Shown: piece by piece, positions 7,734 to 16,212 of the stretch
Position numbering within the stretch: the stretch's first letter is position 1
How the letters are laid out: every line of letters begins with the position of its first letter
Source of the DNA: Lentihominibacter butyricus
GTDB lineage: Bacteria; Bacillota; Clostridia; Peptostreptococcales; Anaerovoracaceae
Assembly (NCBI RefSeq): GCF_025567305.1
Contig: NZ_JAOQJP010000011.1
Span: 1 to 64,000, forward strand
Direction: 5' to 3'
Length of the DNA: 64,000 nucleotides
Position numbers and translations under genes: made by a program
The notes under the pieces: model-generated
The model's database searches: none
The model's input: only the letters and a program-made list of their open reading frames with translations
What the model was told of the DNA's origin: nothing

Positions 7734-8891
7734 ATGACAGATGAGATGAAAGACAGAAAATACATGGAGCTTGCACTGGAGCTGGCACTGAAAGGCTGCG
7801 GCAAGGTCGATCCGAACCCGCTGGTCGGTGCGGTGATAGTGAAAGACGGCGAGATCATCGGCAGAGGATATCATACAGAATACGGGAAGCTGCATGCGGA
7901 GCGTGAAGCGCTGGCAGACTGCGGCAGTTCACCTGAGGGAGCAGTGATGTACGTGACGCTGGAGCCGTGCTGTCACCAAGGCAAGCAGCCACCCTGCACA
8001 GATGCTGTGATAGACGCGGGCATAAGGCGTGTGGTGATCGGTTCAGCCGACCCGAATCCGCTGGTGGCGGGAAAAGGCGTCGAAATACTGAAGGCACACG
8101 GCATAGAAGTCGTCGAAGGCTTTATGAGAGAAGAGTGCGATGCGATAAATCCTGCGTTTTTCCGATTCATAAAGACGGGAATGCCGTATGTGGTGATGAA
8201 ATACGCGATGACGATGGATGGAAAGATCGCCACGCGCACAGGAGCTTCGAAATGGATAACATCGGAAGCGGCGAGAAAACGCGTACATGAAGACAGGAAC
8301 AGGTACATGGCGATAATGGCAGGCATAGGGACAGTGCTCAAAGACGATCCGCTGCTGACATGCAGGATACCGGGGGGCAGAGATCCGGTGAGAGTGATAT
8401 GCGATACACACCTGCGGATACCGGTGGATTCACAGATCGTGCAGACTGCGAAAAAATACCGGACACTGATAGCCACGGCACAGACCGGTGGCGGCGAAAA
8501 CAGTGCCGGCAGATGCGGTGAATGTAAATACATCGAAGATAAATGCAGCGCCCTGACTGAAAAAGGATGTGAGATACTTTACATACCGGTGAAAAACGGT
8601 CATATCGATCTTGAACAGCTGATGAAAAAGCTGGGAGAACAGAAAATAAGCAGTGTGCTGCTTGAGGGCGGAGGCACACTCAACTGGTCGGCACTGGGAG
8701 CCGGCATAGTCGACAGACTGCAGGTTTACATAGCTCCGAAAATCTTCGGAGGAAAAGATGCGCCGTCTCCGGTAGGCGGTGCAGGTGTAGGGATGCCGGC
8801 AGAGGCATTTCTGACAGAAAAACCGAAGGTGACGTTCATTGGAGAGGACATACTTATAGAGAGCGAGGTGAAAAGGTGTTCACGGGAATAG
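7734..8891 (+). CDS. ribD: Bifunctional riboflavin biosynthesis deaminase/reductase RibD
   Basis: RibD deaminates the pyrimidine intermediate and then reduces its ribosyl side chain in riboflavin synthesis. The N-terminal deaminase domain has the zinc site H54-A-E56 and EPCCHQGKQPPC with C79 and C88. The reductase domain runs from about residue 150 (MKYAMTMDGKIAT) to the end. The chosen ATG at 7734 has GGAGGA 9 nt upstream and gives 385 residues. The longer frame from 7698 overlaps the terminator. Its 3' end overlaps the ribE start by 16 nt, indicating coupled translation. It is the first gene under the FMN riboswitch. Confidence 0.95.
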   Translation: MTDEMKDRKYMELALELALKGCGKVDPNPLVGAVIVKDGEIIGRGYHTEYGKLHAEREALADCGSSPEGAVMYVTLEPCCHQGKQPPCTDAVIDAGIRRVVIGSADPNPLVAGKGVEILKAHGIEVVEGFMREECDAINPAFFRFIKTGMPYVVMKYAMTMDGKIATRTGASKWITSEAARKRVHEDRNRYMAIMAGIGTVLKDDPLLTCRIPGGRDPVRVICDTHLRIPVDSQIVQTAKKYRTLIATAQTGGGENSAGRCGECKYIEDKCSALTEKGCEILYIPVKNGHIDLEQLMKKLGEQKISSVLLEGGGTLNWSALGAGIVDRLQVYIAPKIFGGKDAPSPVGGAGVGMPAEAFLTEKPKVTFIGEDILIESEVKRCSRE

Positions 8892-9571
8892 TTGAAGAAA
8901 CAGGAACAGTGAAACAGATAAGACGCGGCGCAGCTTCTGCAGTGCTGACTGTGGCGGCAGACAGGGTACTGACAGATGTGGCGCTCGGAGACAGTATCGC
9001 AGTGAATGGTGTGTGTCTTACGGTGACGGAGTTCTCGCGGAACGAATTCAGTGCCGATGTGATGCACGAGACTCTTGACCGGTCATCGCTGGGAGCATTG
9101 AAAGCCGGGAGTACGGTGAATCTCGAGAGAGCGATGAAGGCTGACGGCAGGTTCGGCGGACACATCGTTTCCGGGCATATAGACGGTACGGGAACGGTGT
9201 CGGACATCAGAAAAGATGACAATGCCGTGTGGTACAGGATCAGAGCGTCGGGTTCGATCCTCAGGTACATCGTGGAAAAAGGCTCGATCGCGATCGACGG
9301 GATAAGCCTGACGGTGGCGGCACTGGACGGCGACTCGTTCAGTGTGTCGGTGATACCGCATACCGCGGCGAACACCACGCTTTCATCAAAGAAAAAAGGC
9401 GATACGGTGAATCTTGAAAACGATATCATAGGCAAGTATGTGGAAAGGCTGATGCAGCCCGGCGCCGGAGTTTACGGTGCAAAGGGGCACGGTGCCGTCA
9501 GTCCGGGAACTTCCGGAAAAGCACAGAGCGGCGGCATCACGGAGTCGTTCCTCATCGAAAACGGATTTTAG
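8876..9571 (+). CDS. ribE: Riboflavin synthase alpha chain
   Basis: This enzyme dismutates two molecules of 6,7-dimethyl-8-ribityllumazine to riboflavin. The sequence opens with the family hallmark MFTGIVEETG from a GTG start and contains two lumazine-binding repeats, the first to about residue 95 and the second beginning with GGHIVSGHIDGTG. A C-terminal extension of about 35 residues (GAKGHGAVSPGTS onward) is longer than in many homologues. It overlaps ribD and precedes ribBA by 21 bp. Confidence 0.94.
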   Translation: MFTGIVEETGTVKQIRRGAASAVLTVAADRVLTDVALGDSIAVNGVCLTVTEFSRNEFSADVMHETLDRSSLGALKAGSTVNLERAMKADGRFGGHIVSGHIDGTGTVSDIRKDDNAVWYRIRASGSILRYIVEKGSIAIDGISLTVAALDGDSFSVSVIPHTAANTTLSSKKKGDTVNLENDIIGKYVERLMQPGAGVYGAKGHGAVSPGTSGKAQSGGITESFLIENGF

Positions 9572-9592
9572 ACAGAAACGGGGGTTTTAAAT

Positions 9593-10792
9593 ATGAATAC
9601 ATTCAATACTATCGAGGAAGCACTTCAGGATCTTCGCAACGGCAGAGTGATCCTGGTGACGGATGATGAAGACAGAGAAAATGAAGGTGATATGATCTGC
9701 GCGGCTGAGTTCGCGACGACGGAGAATGTCAACCTGATGGCAAGCGTGGCAAAGGGGCTCATATGCATGCCGATGAGCGAGGAATTCTGCAGGAAGCTGC
9801 AGATCCCGCAGATGGTCAGCGAAAACACTGACAACCACGAGACAGCGTTCACCGTATCTATAGACCATGTTGAAACGACTACAGGTATATCGGCGGCAGA
9901 GCGAGGGTTTACAGCGAGAGCGTGCACAGATGACGATGCAAAGCCGCAGGATTTCAGACGTCCGGGACATATGTTCCCGCTCAAGGCGAAGAGGAACGGA
10001 GTCCTCGAAAGGAACGGTCACACAGAGGCAACGGTCGATCTTCTGAGGCTTGCAGGACTGAAGCAGTGCGGGCTCTGCTGCGAGATCATGAAGGATGACG
10101 GCACGATGATGAGAAAGAGCGAGCTGTTCGAGCTGGCCGAAAAGTACGATATGAAATTCATCACTATCAAGATGCTGCAGGACTACAGGAAAAAGCATGA
10201 AAAACTGGTGCAGCGTGAGGCGGTAGTGAACATGCCTACGAAATACGGTGATTTCAAGGCTTACGGATATGTCAACAAACTCAATGGAGAGCACCATGTG
10301 GCACTTGTGAAAGGTGATATAGGCGACGGTAAAGATCTGCTCTGCAGAGTGCATTCGGAATGCCTTACAGGTGATGCGTTCGGTTCGATGAGATGCGACT
10401 GCGGACAGCAGCTGGCTTCAGCGATGATGCAGGTGGAAAAAGAAGGGCGCGGCATAGTGCTTTACATGAGACAGGAAGGGCGCGGCATAGGACTGATAAA
10501 CAAGCTCAAGGCATACGAGCTGCAGGACAGAGGCATGGATACTCTTGACGCGAACCTGGCACTGGGATTCCCGGGAGACATGCGTGAGTATTTCATAGGA
10601 GCGCAGATACTCAAGGATCTGGGAGCAAAGGAACTCAGACTTCTTACGAACAATCCGGACAAGGTGTACCAGCTTTCGGATTTCGGCATGGAGATCGTTG
10701 AGCGCGTGCCTATACAGATGGATGCGAACGAGATAGACCTGAAATACCTGAAGACGAAGCAGAAGAGAATGGGGCATCTGCTGAATTACTAG
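9593..10792 (+). CDS. ribBA: Bifunctional 3,4-DHBP synthase / GTP cyclohydrolase II
   Basis: The first about 200 residues form 3,4-dihydroxy-2-butanone-4-phosphate synthase, with the acidic metal site DDEDRENEGD near residue 25 and GHTEATVDL. The second half forms GTP cyclohydrolase II with the zinc-binding HSECLTGDAFGSMRCDCG motif and MRQEGRGIGL. The fused protein supplies both entry branches of riboflavin synthesis. Length (399 residues) is typical, and GGGGG precedes the ATG. It sits third in the FMN-controlled operon. Confidence 0.96.
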   Translation: MNTFNTIEEALQDLRNGRVILVTDDEDRENEGDMICAAEFATTENVNLMASVAKGLICMPMSEEFCRKLQIPQMVSENTDNHETAFTVSIDHVETTTGISAAERGFTARACTDDDAKPQDFRRPGHMFPLKAKRNGVLERNGHTEATVDLLRLAGLKQCGLCCEIMKDDGTMMRKSELFELAEKYDMKFITIKMLQDYRKKHEKLVQREAVVNMPTKYGDFKAYGYVNKLNGEHHVALVKGDIGDGKDLLCRVHSECLTGDAFGSMRCDCGQQLASAMMQVEKEGRGIVLYMRQEGRGIGLINKLKAYELQDRGMDTLDANLALGFPGDMREYFIGAQILKDLGAKELRLLTNNPDKVYQLSDFGMEIVERVPIQMDANEIDLKYLKTKQKRMGHLLNY

Positions 10793-10916
10793 GAAACAGT
10801 GTTCGGAGGGTCCGGGTCTGCTCAGATACAGCGCAGCAGTGTGCGGCACAGGTTCGGAACCGGAGGACATTTAATAGATCGTGTATATGATAATCAAATC
10901 AAAAGGAGAACATAAA

Positions 10917-11381
10917 ATGAAAGTATATGAAGGAAAACTTGTATCGGATAAGATCAGAGTAGGTATAATCGCAGCCAGGTTCAATGAGTTCATCACATCG
11001 AAGCTGCTGTCGGGAGCGCTTGATACGCTGAAGAGACATGATGTGGCAGAAGACGATATCGAGATCGCATGGGTGCCGGGTGCTTTTGAGATACCGCTCA
11101 TCGCATCGAAGATGGCATCAAGCGGCAAATATGACGCAGTGATATGTCTCGGTGCGGTTATAAGAGGGAACACGTCACATTACGATTACGTGTGCAGTGA
11201 AGTCTCAAAAGGTATCGCGCAGGTATCGCTTGCCAGCGGGATCCCTGTTATGTTTGGCGTGCTTACCACAGAAAATATCGAGCAGGCGATCGAAAGAGCG
11301 GGAACAAAGGCCGGCAACAAGGGATCAGACTGTGCAGCCGGTGCGATCGAGATGGTCAATCTTATGCGTGAGATACAGTAG
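10917..11381 (+). CDS. ribH: 6,7-dimethyl-8-ribityllumazine synthase
   Basis: RibH condenses the pyrimidine from RibD with the butanone phosphate from RibBA and usually forms 60-meric capsids. Motifs include ARFNEFIT near the start, WVPGAFEIP, and LGAVIRGNTSHYDYVC. ATG at 10917 has AAAGGAG upstream and gives a normal 154 residues. The frame open from 10881 is not needed. The 125 bp between ribBA and ribH has no obvious terminator, so it is probably the last gene of the operon. Confidence 0.95.
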   Translation: MKVYEGKLVSDKIRVGIIAARFNEFITSKLLSGALDTLKRHDVAEDDIEIAWVPGAFEIPLIASKMASSGKYDAVICLGAVIRGNTSHYDYVCSEVSKGIAQVSLASGIPVMFGVLTTENIEQAIERAGTKAGNKGSDCAAGAIEMVNLMREIQ

Positions 11382-11411
11382 ACAGTGATATTTTCATGTG
11401 GTAATGCAGCC

Positions 11412-11420
11412 TGGTATAAT
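11412..11420 (+). promoter_or_regulatory. Extended -10 promoter of the two-component operon
   Basis: TGGTATAAT (11412-11420) is an extended -10 with a perfect TATAAT. The -35 region (TTTCAT at 11392-11397, 17-nt spacer) is weak, as is usual for extended -10 promoters. Confidence 0.6.
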
Positions 11421-11454
11421 GTAGAATAAGAGGTATAAGAAGGAGGTGGCAGTT

Positions 11455-13128
11455 ATGGCAGAATTGAACAGGCATGAAAAGACCGGCGCAGTACTGGTCG
11501 TGATTCTTGTTCTGTGTGCTGTGATATGCCGCCTCCTTTCCCGTTTTGATGTTGTGGATGATGGATTTAATTATTTATGTTCGCTGTTGAGGGCGGGAAT
11601 TTATATTGGGATCATCATCACGTGGGGTATTTCTGTGCGTAGGCGTGTGCTCAACCGTTCTGCCCGCAGATATCTGATGTCAATAGCAGCTCTGCTGTTG
11701 TTCTGGTTCGTGATAAGAACATGTAAATTTTTATTTCTGGAAGGAATGCCCGCACTGCAGTATTACTGCTGGTACGGTTATTACATACCTATGATACTTA
11801 TTCCTCTGATGGGGGTCTATCTTGCCATCTGCCTGGGAAGACCGGAGGAATACATTCTGCCGGCTCCCTTAAAGGCGCTTATGATCCCGGCGATTGTTTT
11901 TATCTTACTGATCATTACTAATAATTTTCATCAAAAAGTATTTGATTTTCCGTTTGGAATGGAAGCTGCTGATTCCATTTATGTACATAAGCCGCTTTAT
12001 TTCGTGTGTCTGGGCTGGATACTCGCAGAAGTGATCGCATTCCTGATCCTGCTTTTAGTGCGAAGTCATGTGCCGGGCAAAAGAAAAAGGATCTGGGCGC
12101 CGGTGATACCTGCAGGTGCAGCATTTTTATACGTAACAGGATATCTTATGGGGATACAGCCTCTTTACCTGATCGCAGGTGATATGACAGCTGTTTTTAC
12201 TCTGATCATGCTGGCTGTCTGCGAGGCCTGTATCCGCAGCAGACTTATCCCGTCCAATACGAGATACAGTGAATTGTTCCATGCCTCGACGATAGGGGCA
12301 CAGATCGTAGATGAATCTTATAACAGATATCTTGCATCGGATAATGCAAAGGAGTTTTCTAAAGAACTGATGCGCTGCACGGAGAAAGGTCCTGTCGAAT
12401 TGGGAAACGAGAGGCTGTCCGGAGCCCCTGTCACCGGAGGACATGTCCTGTGGGTCGAGAACATTTCCATGGTGCAGGATGTACTGGAAAAACTGAAGCG
12501 GATCAGCTCTCGCCTTTCTGAAAACAACAATATCCTCAAAGCGGAGGTAGAGCTAAAGGAAAAGCAGGCACAGGCTGATGAACACATGCGTATTTATGAT
12601 AAAATAACAGAAGAAGTGGCGCCGCAGCTTTGGAAAATAGAAACGCTGCTGGGACTCTCGGATGATCATATGAAAATGATAGAAAATCTGAGCCTTATCT
12701 GTGTGATAAGCTCCTATATCAAACGGCGTGGCAATCTGATCCTTCTTGGAGAGGAAGCCAGTTTTTTTCCGGCGCAGGAGCTTGAATACTGCCTTCGGGA
12801 GTCCATGGAAAATCTCCGGCTCTGCAGAGTAGCAGTATCTCTTTCTTGCAGGTGTCAGGGAATACTGCCAAAGGATTCTGCCATGGCAGCATATGATTTT
12901 TTTGAAATGATCATGGAAGCCGCACTTCCGACGATGAATGCGATCCTGGTCAATCTTGCAGTGGAATCCGAAACCGTTGAGATGACATTTTCTATATCGT
13001 GTGACCTGTCATCCATAGCGCTGGACAGAGAGTTTCTGGCACACCATGATGCAGCAGCGATAATATCAAGACAGGAAGACGATGTACACATCACATTCCT
13101 TTTGCCGAAAGGAGGTGCTGTGAAATGA
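11455..13128 (+). CDS. Membrane histidine-kinase-like protein lacking the phosphoacceptor (pseudokinase)
   Basis: The first about 265 residues contain seven or so hydrophobic helices resembling the 7TM sensor region of some histidine kinases. A coiled-coil-like linker (about 335-375) leads to a segment reading RIYDKITEEVAPQL. Aligned with the neighbouring kinase (QIHDSIGQNLM), the phosphoacceptor histidine is a tyrosine at Y381. The C-terminal domain also lacks a recognisable N-box asparagine and the glycine-rich G-box. ATG at 11455 follows AAGGAGG with 8-nt spacing; GTG at 11446 lies inside that site. Stop and next start overlap (ATGA). It probably senses a signal and modulates the adjacent kinase rather than phosphorylating itself. 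Confidence 0.7.
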   Translation: MAELNRHEKTGAVLVVILVLCAVICRLLSRFDVVDDGFNYLCSLLRAGIYIGIIITWGISVRRRVLNRSARRYLMSIAALLLFWFVIRTCKFLFLEGMPALQYYCWYGYYIPMILIPLMGVYLAICLGRPEEYILPAPLKALMIPAIVFILLIITNNFHQKVFDFPFGMEAADSIYVHKPLYFVCLGWILAEVIAFLILLLVRSHVPGKRKRIWAPVIPAGAAFLYVTGYLMGIQPLYLIAGDMTAVFTLIMLAVCEACIRSRLIPSNTRYSELFHASTIGAQIVDESYNRYLASDNAKEFSKELMRCTEKGPVELGNERLSGAPVTGGHVLWVENISMVQDVLEKLKRISSRLSENNNILKAEVELKEKQAQADEHMRIYDKITEEVAPQLWKIETLLGLSDDHMKMIENLSLICVISSYIKRRGNLILLGEEASFFPAQELEYCLRESMENLRLCRVAVSLSCRCQGILPKDSAMAAYDFFEMIMEAALPTMNAILVNLAVESETVEMTFSISCDLSSIALDREFLAHHDAAAIISRQEDDVHITFLLPKGGAVK

Positions 13129-14441
13129 GGTCGATATTTTCACTTTCAGATGCAGGACATTCTCTGCTGCTGATACTGATGTTCCTCACCTGGTGCTTTC
13201 AGATGTTTGTATGCTGCATGGGATACTTTTCCAAGGCAAAATGGATACACTGCAGAATCTTGTTCGTGCTGGCGGCTCCGACCCTTTTACTGCTGAGTTT
13301 TCTGACAGCAGGCATTGCCAGACAGACTGCTGATGAACCGATGTGGACGATCACGCGAAAGCTGATGGATATCCCGGCAGCAGCGGTATTCGTATTTATC
13401 GCTCTTGTTTCAGGATATACGTGCTGGATCATGTGGCATGAATGGAGATACAGAAAGGTCAACATCACGAGAGCGTCTGTCAGAGAAGGTGCGGACCTGA
13501 TGCCGATGGGCCTTTGTTTTTTTAAGGGGAACGGACAGCTGATAATGGTGAACTTAAAGATGGAGAAACTCAGTCATCTGTTATGTGGAGAGGCTTTACA
13601 GAATGGAGAAAGCTTCTGGCAGACTATTTCTCAGGGCGATCTGGAATCCGGAGCACAAAGAAGCAGGGTCATGGATGTTCCGGCGGTGATACTGCCAGAT
13701 AAAAAGGCATGGATCTTTGACAGGCAGGTGATTTACGTGGATGGTGAGGAAATCGTCCAGGTGACAGCAATGGATGCAACGGAGCTTTACGATCTGAGCA
13801 ACAAGCTGAAACAGGAGAATTCCGTGTTGCGCAGCATGAATGCAAGACTTAAAGTGTACAGTCGCAGGGTGGATGATCTTGCGAGAATGCAGCAGAGGCT
13901 TGCCATGAAAATCCAGATCCATGATTCCATCGGACAGAATCTTATGATGACGCGACATTATCTGCTTCAGGAAGCACAGGGAGCTTCGAATCAGGATCCT
14001 GCGCTTATTCTGCAGAACTGGCAGCACACGATTGCTCTGCTTCGCCGTGAAGTGGAGCCTGATAAATCGAAGGGAGTTGTTCAATATCTTATAGATGCGG
14101 CAGAATCAGCAGGTGTGGAAGTTTTGCTGCAGGGAGAATTGCCGCAGGAGAGCAGAGCGGTGGAACTCATAACAGCCGCAGGTGCAGAGGCATTGACCAA
14201 TGCAGTTCGCCATGCCGATGCCAAACAGCTCAGGATGAAAGTTTCCCAGACTGATCTGGTATGCAGTGTTGTCTTCACTAATGATGGCAGACGACCGGAG
14301 AAGCCTTTGCAGGAAGGAGGAGGACTTACGGGACTCCGCAGACGTATCGAGGGAGAAGGCGGCACTATGACAGTCAGCGCCGATCCGGAATTTTCACTGA
14401 CAGTCACGATCCCTAAGGAAGGAAAGGTGAATGTGATATGA
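13125..14441 (+). CDS. Membrane sensor histidine kinase (NarX/DesK class)
   Basis: Three N-terminal hydrophobic segments (about 10-30, 40-65, 85-105) are followed by a PAS-like region (about 120-225), a coiled coil, and a HisKA_3-type dimerisation domain with QIHDSIGQ (phosphoacceptor H266). The HATPase domain has the N-box EALTNAVRHA and the G-box GGGLTGLRRRIEGEGG. All catalytic elements are present, unlike in the upstream gene. It overlaps both neighbours by 4 nt (ATGA), so the three genes are translationally coupled. The cognate regulator is the NarL-type protein immediately downstream. The signal is unknown. Confidence 0.85.
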   Translation: MRSIFSLSDAGHSLLLILMFLTWCFQMFVCCMGYFSKAKWIHCRILFVLAAPTLLLLSFLTAGIARQTADEPMWTITRKLMDIPAAAVFVFIALVSGYTCWIMWHEWRYRKVNITRASVREGADLMPMGLCFFKGNGQLIMVNLKMEKLSHLLCGEALQNGESFWQTISQGDLESGAQRSRVMDVPAVILPDKKAWIFDRQVIYVDGEEIVQVTAMDATELYDLSNKLKQENSVLRSMNARLKVYSRRVDDLARMQQRLAMKIQIHDSIGQNLMMTRHYLLQEAQGASNQDPALILQNWQHTIALLRREVEPDKSKGVVQYLIDAAESAGVEVLLQGELPQESRAVELITAAGAEALTNAVRHADAKQLRMKVSQTDLVCSVVFTNDGRRPEKPLQEGGGLTGLRRRIEGEGGTMTVSADPEFSLTVTIPKEGKVNVI

Positions 14442-15064
14442 CAATAAATGTACTTATCGTTGAAGACGATCCTATGGCACGGAAACTCTTTGAAATCATA
14501 CTGAAAAACAGCGGACGATATCATCTTGAAGCATCTATCGAAAGTGCCTCACTGGCAGAGTTTTACTGCATGACCAGTCCTGTTGACCTGATACTTATGG
14601 ATGTATGCACGGCGCTGCATGCCAGTGGTCTTGATGCAGCGGCCAGGGTAAAGGAAAAGTATCCGCAGATCAAGATCATCATAGTCACAAGCCAGCCGGA
14701 GTGTGATTTTATTGACCGGGCAAGGCTGGGCGGTGTGGACAGCTTCTGGTACAAGGATCCGTCTGAGGACATACTGCTTGAGATCATGGACAGGACCATG
14801 GCTGGAGAGTCGATCTACCCGGATACGACTCCGATGCTTAAGCTGGGGATGGCCAGCAGTGTGGAATTCACGCCGAGGGAGCTAGAGGTTCTGCGGGAGC
14901 TTACCAGCGGCGATACGGATGACATCATAGCGGAGCGCCTTCATCTGTCGGTACATACTGTAAAGAAGCATATCAAAAACATGTTCCAGAAAACCGGATT
15001 CACATCAAGGACGCAGCTGGCAGTCATGGCAAGGGAAAGCGGGCTGGTGATCAGGGGATTTTAA
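14438..15064 (+). CDS. NarL/LuxR-type response regulator
   Basis: The receiver domain (1-120) has the acidic pair E9-D10-D11, the phosphoacceptor D55 (LILMDV) and the conserved lysine in FWYKDPS. A LuxR helix-turn-helix follows (about 145-205) with FTPRELEVLRELTSGDTDDIIAERLHLS split into its usual helices and HTVKKHIKNMFQKTG. It is the output of the kinase pair upstream. The nearest likely targets are the lipoprotein and SPFH genes that follow the terminator at 15079, but no repeated operator was identified. Confidence 0.88.
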   Translation: MTINVLIVEDDPMARKLFEIILKNSGRYHLEASIESASLAEFYCMTSPVDLILMDVCTALHASGLDAAARVKEKYPQIKIIIVTSQPECDFIDRARLGGVDSFWYKDPSEDILLEIMDRTMAGESIYPDTTPMLKLGMASSVEFTPRELEVLRELTSGDTDDIIAERLHLSVHTVKKHIKNMFQKTGFTSRTQLAVMARESGLVIRGF

Positions 15065-15078
15065 CAACACAGGAGGAG

Positions 15079-15120
15079 ACATCTCTTTGACTGTAAGGTC
15101 GGGAGGTGTTTTTATTTTTT
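15079..15120 (+). terminator. Terminator of the two-component operon
   Basis: ACATCTC near 15079 pairs with GGGAGGTGT (15101-15109) with wobble, plus an inner GAC/GTC, and is followed by TTTTTATTTTTT. Confidence 0.65.
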
Positions 15121-15159
15121 GAAAAGTACTCTTTTGAGTGATGTGTCATGACAGCAGAA

Positions 15160-15189
15160 TTGTTAAAATATTTTTAAATAAAGCATAAT
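15160..15189 (+). promoter_or_regulatory. Possible promoter of the lipoprotein genes
   Basis: TTGTTA (15160-15165) and CATAAT (15184-15189) are 18 nt apart in an AT-rich 176-bp gap. The match is moderate. Confidence 0.35.
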
Positions 15190-15240
15190 TGGTTATTTCC
15201 CATAAGATCGAAGAATTATTTTAAGAGAAGGAGAAGGGCA

Positions 15241-15717
15241 ATGAAAAAATTAGTTACTGTAATACTTTCGCTGATGCTGGTGTTTGCTTTTACAGCATGT
15301 GGAGGAGACGGTGGTTCCGGAGACAGTAAAAGTGCAAAATCCGATCCAAATGTAATGCAGATAGGAGATTATACGGCAGAATACAAAGGTTATGAGATCG
15401 TAAAAGACTCTGACGGGGATGATGCTATCGTAGTGACCTGGAATTTTACCAATAATGGAGAAGATGCGAAGTCATTCACATGGGCGTTCAACTATACGCT
15501 GTTCCAGGATGGTGTAGAGCTGGGATACAGCACGGTATTTGTCGGTGATTCTTATGATGCTATGGATGAGAATCTGATGACTGATATCAAGCCGGGAAAT
15601 TCTCTGGAAGTAAAGTCTACAAACAAGCTGAGCAACCTTGAAAGTCCTGTAGAAGTAGAGTTTTCAGATATTTTTGACGAAGAAACAGACTCGATGGAAA
15701 TCGATATCACAAAATAA
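15241..15717 (+). CDS. DUF5067-type lipoprotein
   Basis: A lipoprotein signal peptide is present: MKKLVTVILSLMLVFAFTAC, with the lipobox cysteine at residue 20. A Gly/Asp/Ser-rich linker follows, then a beta-rich domain of about 115 residues whose pattern (YKGYEIVKDSDGDDAIVVTW followed by a NNGEDAKSF turn) resembles DUF5067. The protein should be anchored on the outer face of the cytoplasmic membrane. Function unknown. GAAGGAGAAGG precedes the ATG. It is the first of a series of lipoproteins around the SPFH operon. Confidence 0.8.
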   Translation: MKKLVTVILSLMLVFAFTACGGDGGSGDSKSAKSDPNVMQIGDYTAEYKGYEIVKDSDGDDAIVVTWNFTNNGEDAKSFTWAFNYTLFQDGVELGYSTVFVGDSYDAMDENLMTDIKPGNSLEVKSTNKLSNLESPVEVEFSDIFDEETDSMEIDITK

Positions 15718-15745
15718 GTCTGTATGATCAAACGGAGGTGGGTCT

Positions 15746-16093
15746 ATGAAGAAGAAGATTATGATCGCGTTAGCGGTCCTGGTAATGTGTTTTGCTTTTG
15801 TTTCATGCGGCAAAAGTATGGCGGACAGTCCGTATCTGGGAACATGGAAGGCTGTCAGCGCAAGTTACAGCGGCATGGACATGTCGGTAGAGAGTATCCT
15901 TGGCGGTGAAATGACATTCGAACTGAAGGATAACGGCAAGTGTGTCCTTAATGTTGCAGGTGATGAGGAGACAGGTAAATGGTCTGAGAATGAAGATGGT
16001 TTTAACGTAGAAGACCAGTTTGATTTCAAGGTAGACGGTGATGTGGCAACTATGGATTACAGCGGGGTGACTATAACCCTGGAAAAACAGTAG
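15746..16093 (+). CDS. Small lipoprotein, lipocalin-like
   Basis: This 115-residue protein has a signal peptide ending in the lipobox FVSC (cysteine at residue 21). The mature part contains LGTWKAVSASYSGMDMS and alternating short strands, a pattern seen in small lipocalin-like or DUF-type lipoproteins of gut Clostridia. No specific function can be given. CGGAGGTGG lies upstream of the ATG. It follows the DUF5067 lipoprotein by 28 bp and ends at a strong terminator. Confidence 0.75.
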   Translation: MKKKIMIALAVLVMCFAFVSCGKSMADSPYLGTWKAVSASYSGMDMSVESILGGEMTFELKDNGKCVLNVAGDEETGKWSENEDGFNVEDQFDFKVDGDVATMDYSGVTITLEKQ

Positions 16094-16110
16094 TATATAT
16101 TTTTCTTATT

Positions 16111-16150
16111 AGCCATAAATCGTCTTGGTGACGGTTTATGGCTGTTTTTA
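16111..16150 (+). terminator. Strong terminator after the lipoprotein pair
   Basis: AGCCATAAATCGTC (16111-16124) and GACGGTTTATGGCT (16130-16143) form a 14-bp stem with one wobble and a 5-nt loop, followed by TTTTT. Confidence 0.85.
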
Positions 16151-16212
16151 TAGTATCGCTGCCTGCGCGCCGGGTATTCGGCGGGGTGCAGTAAATCAGG
16201 AAGGAGCAGAAT

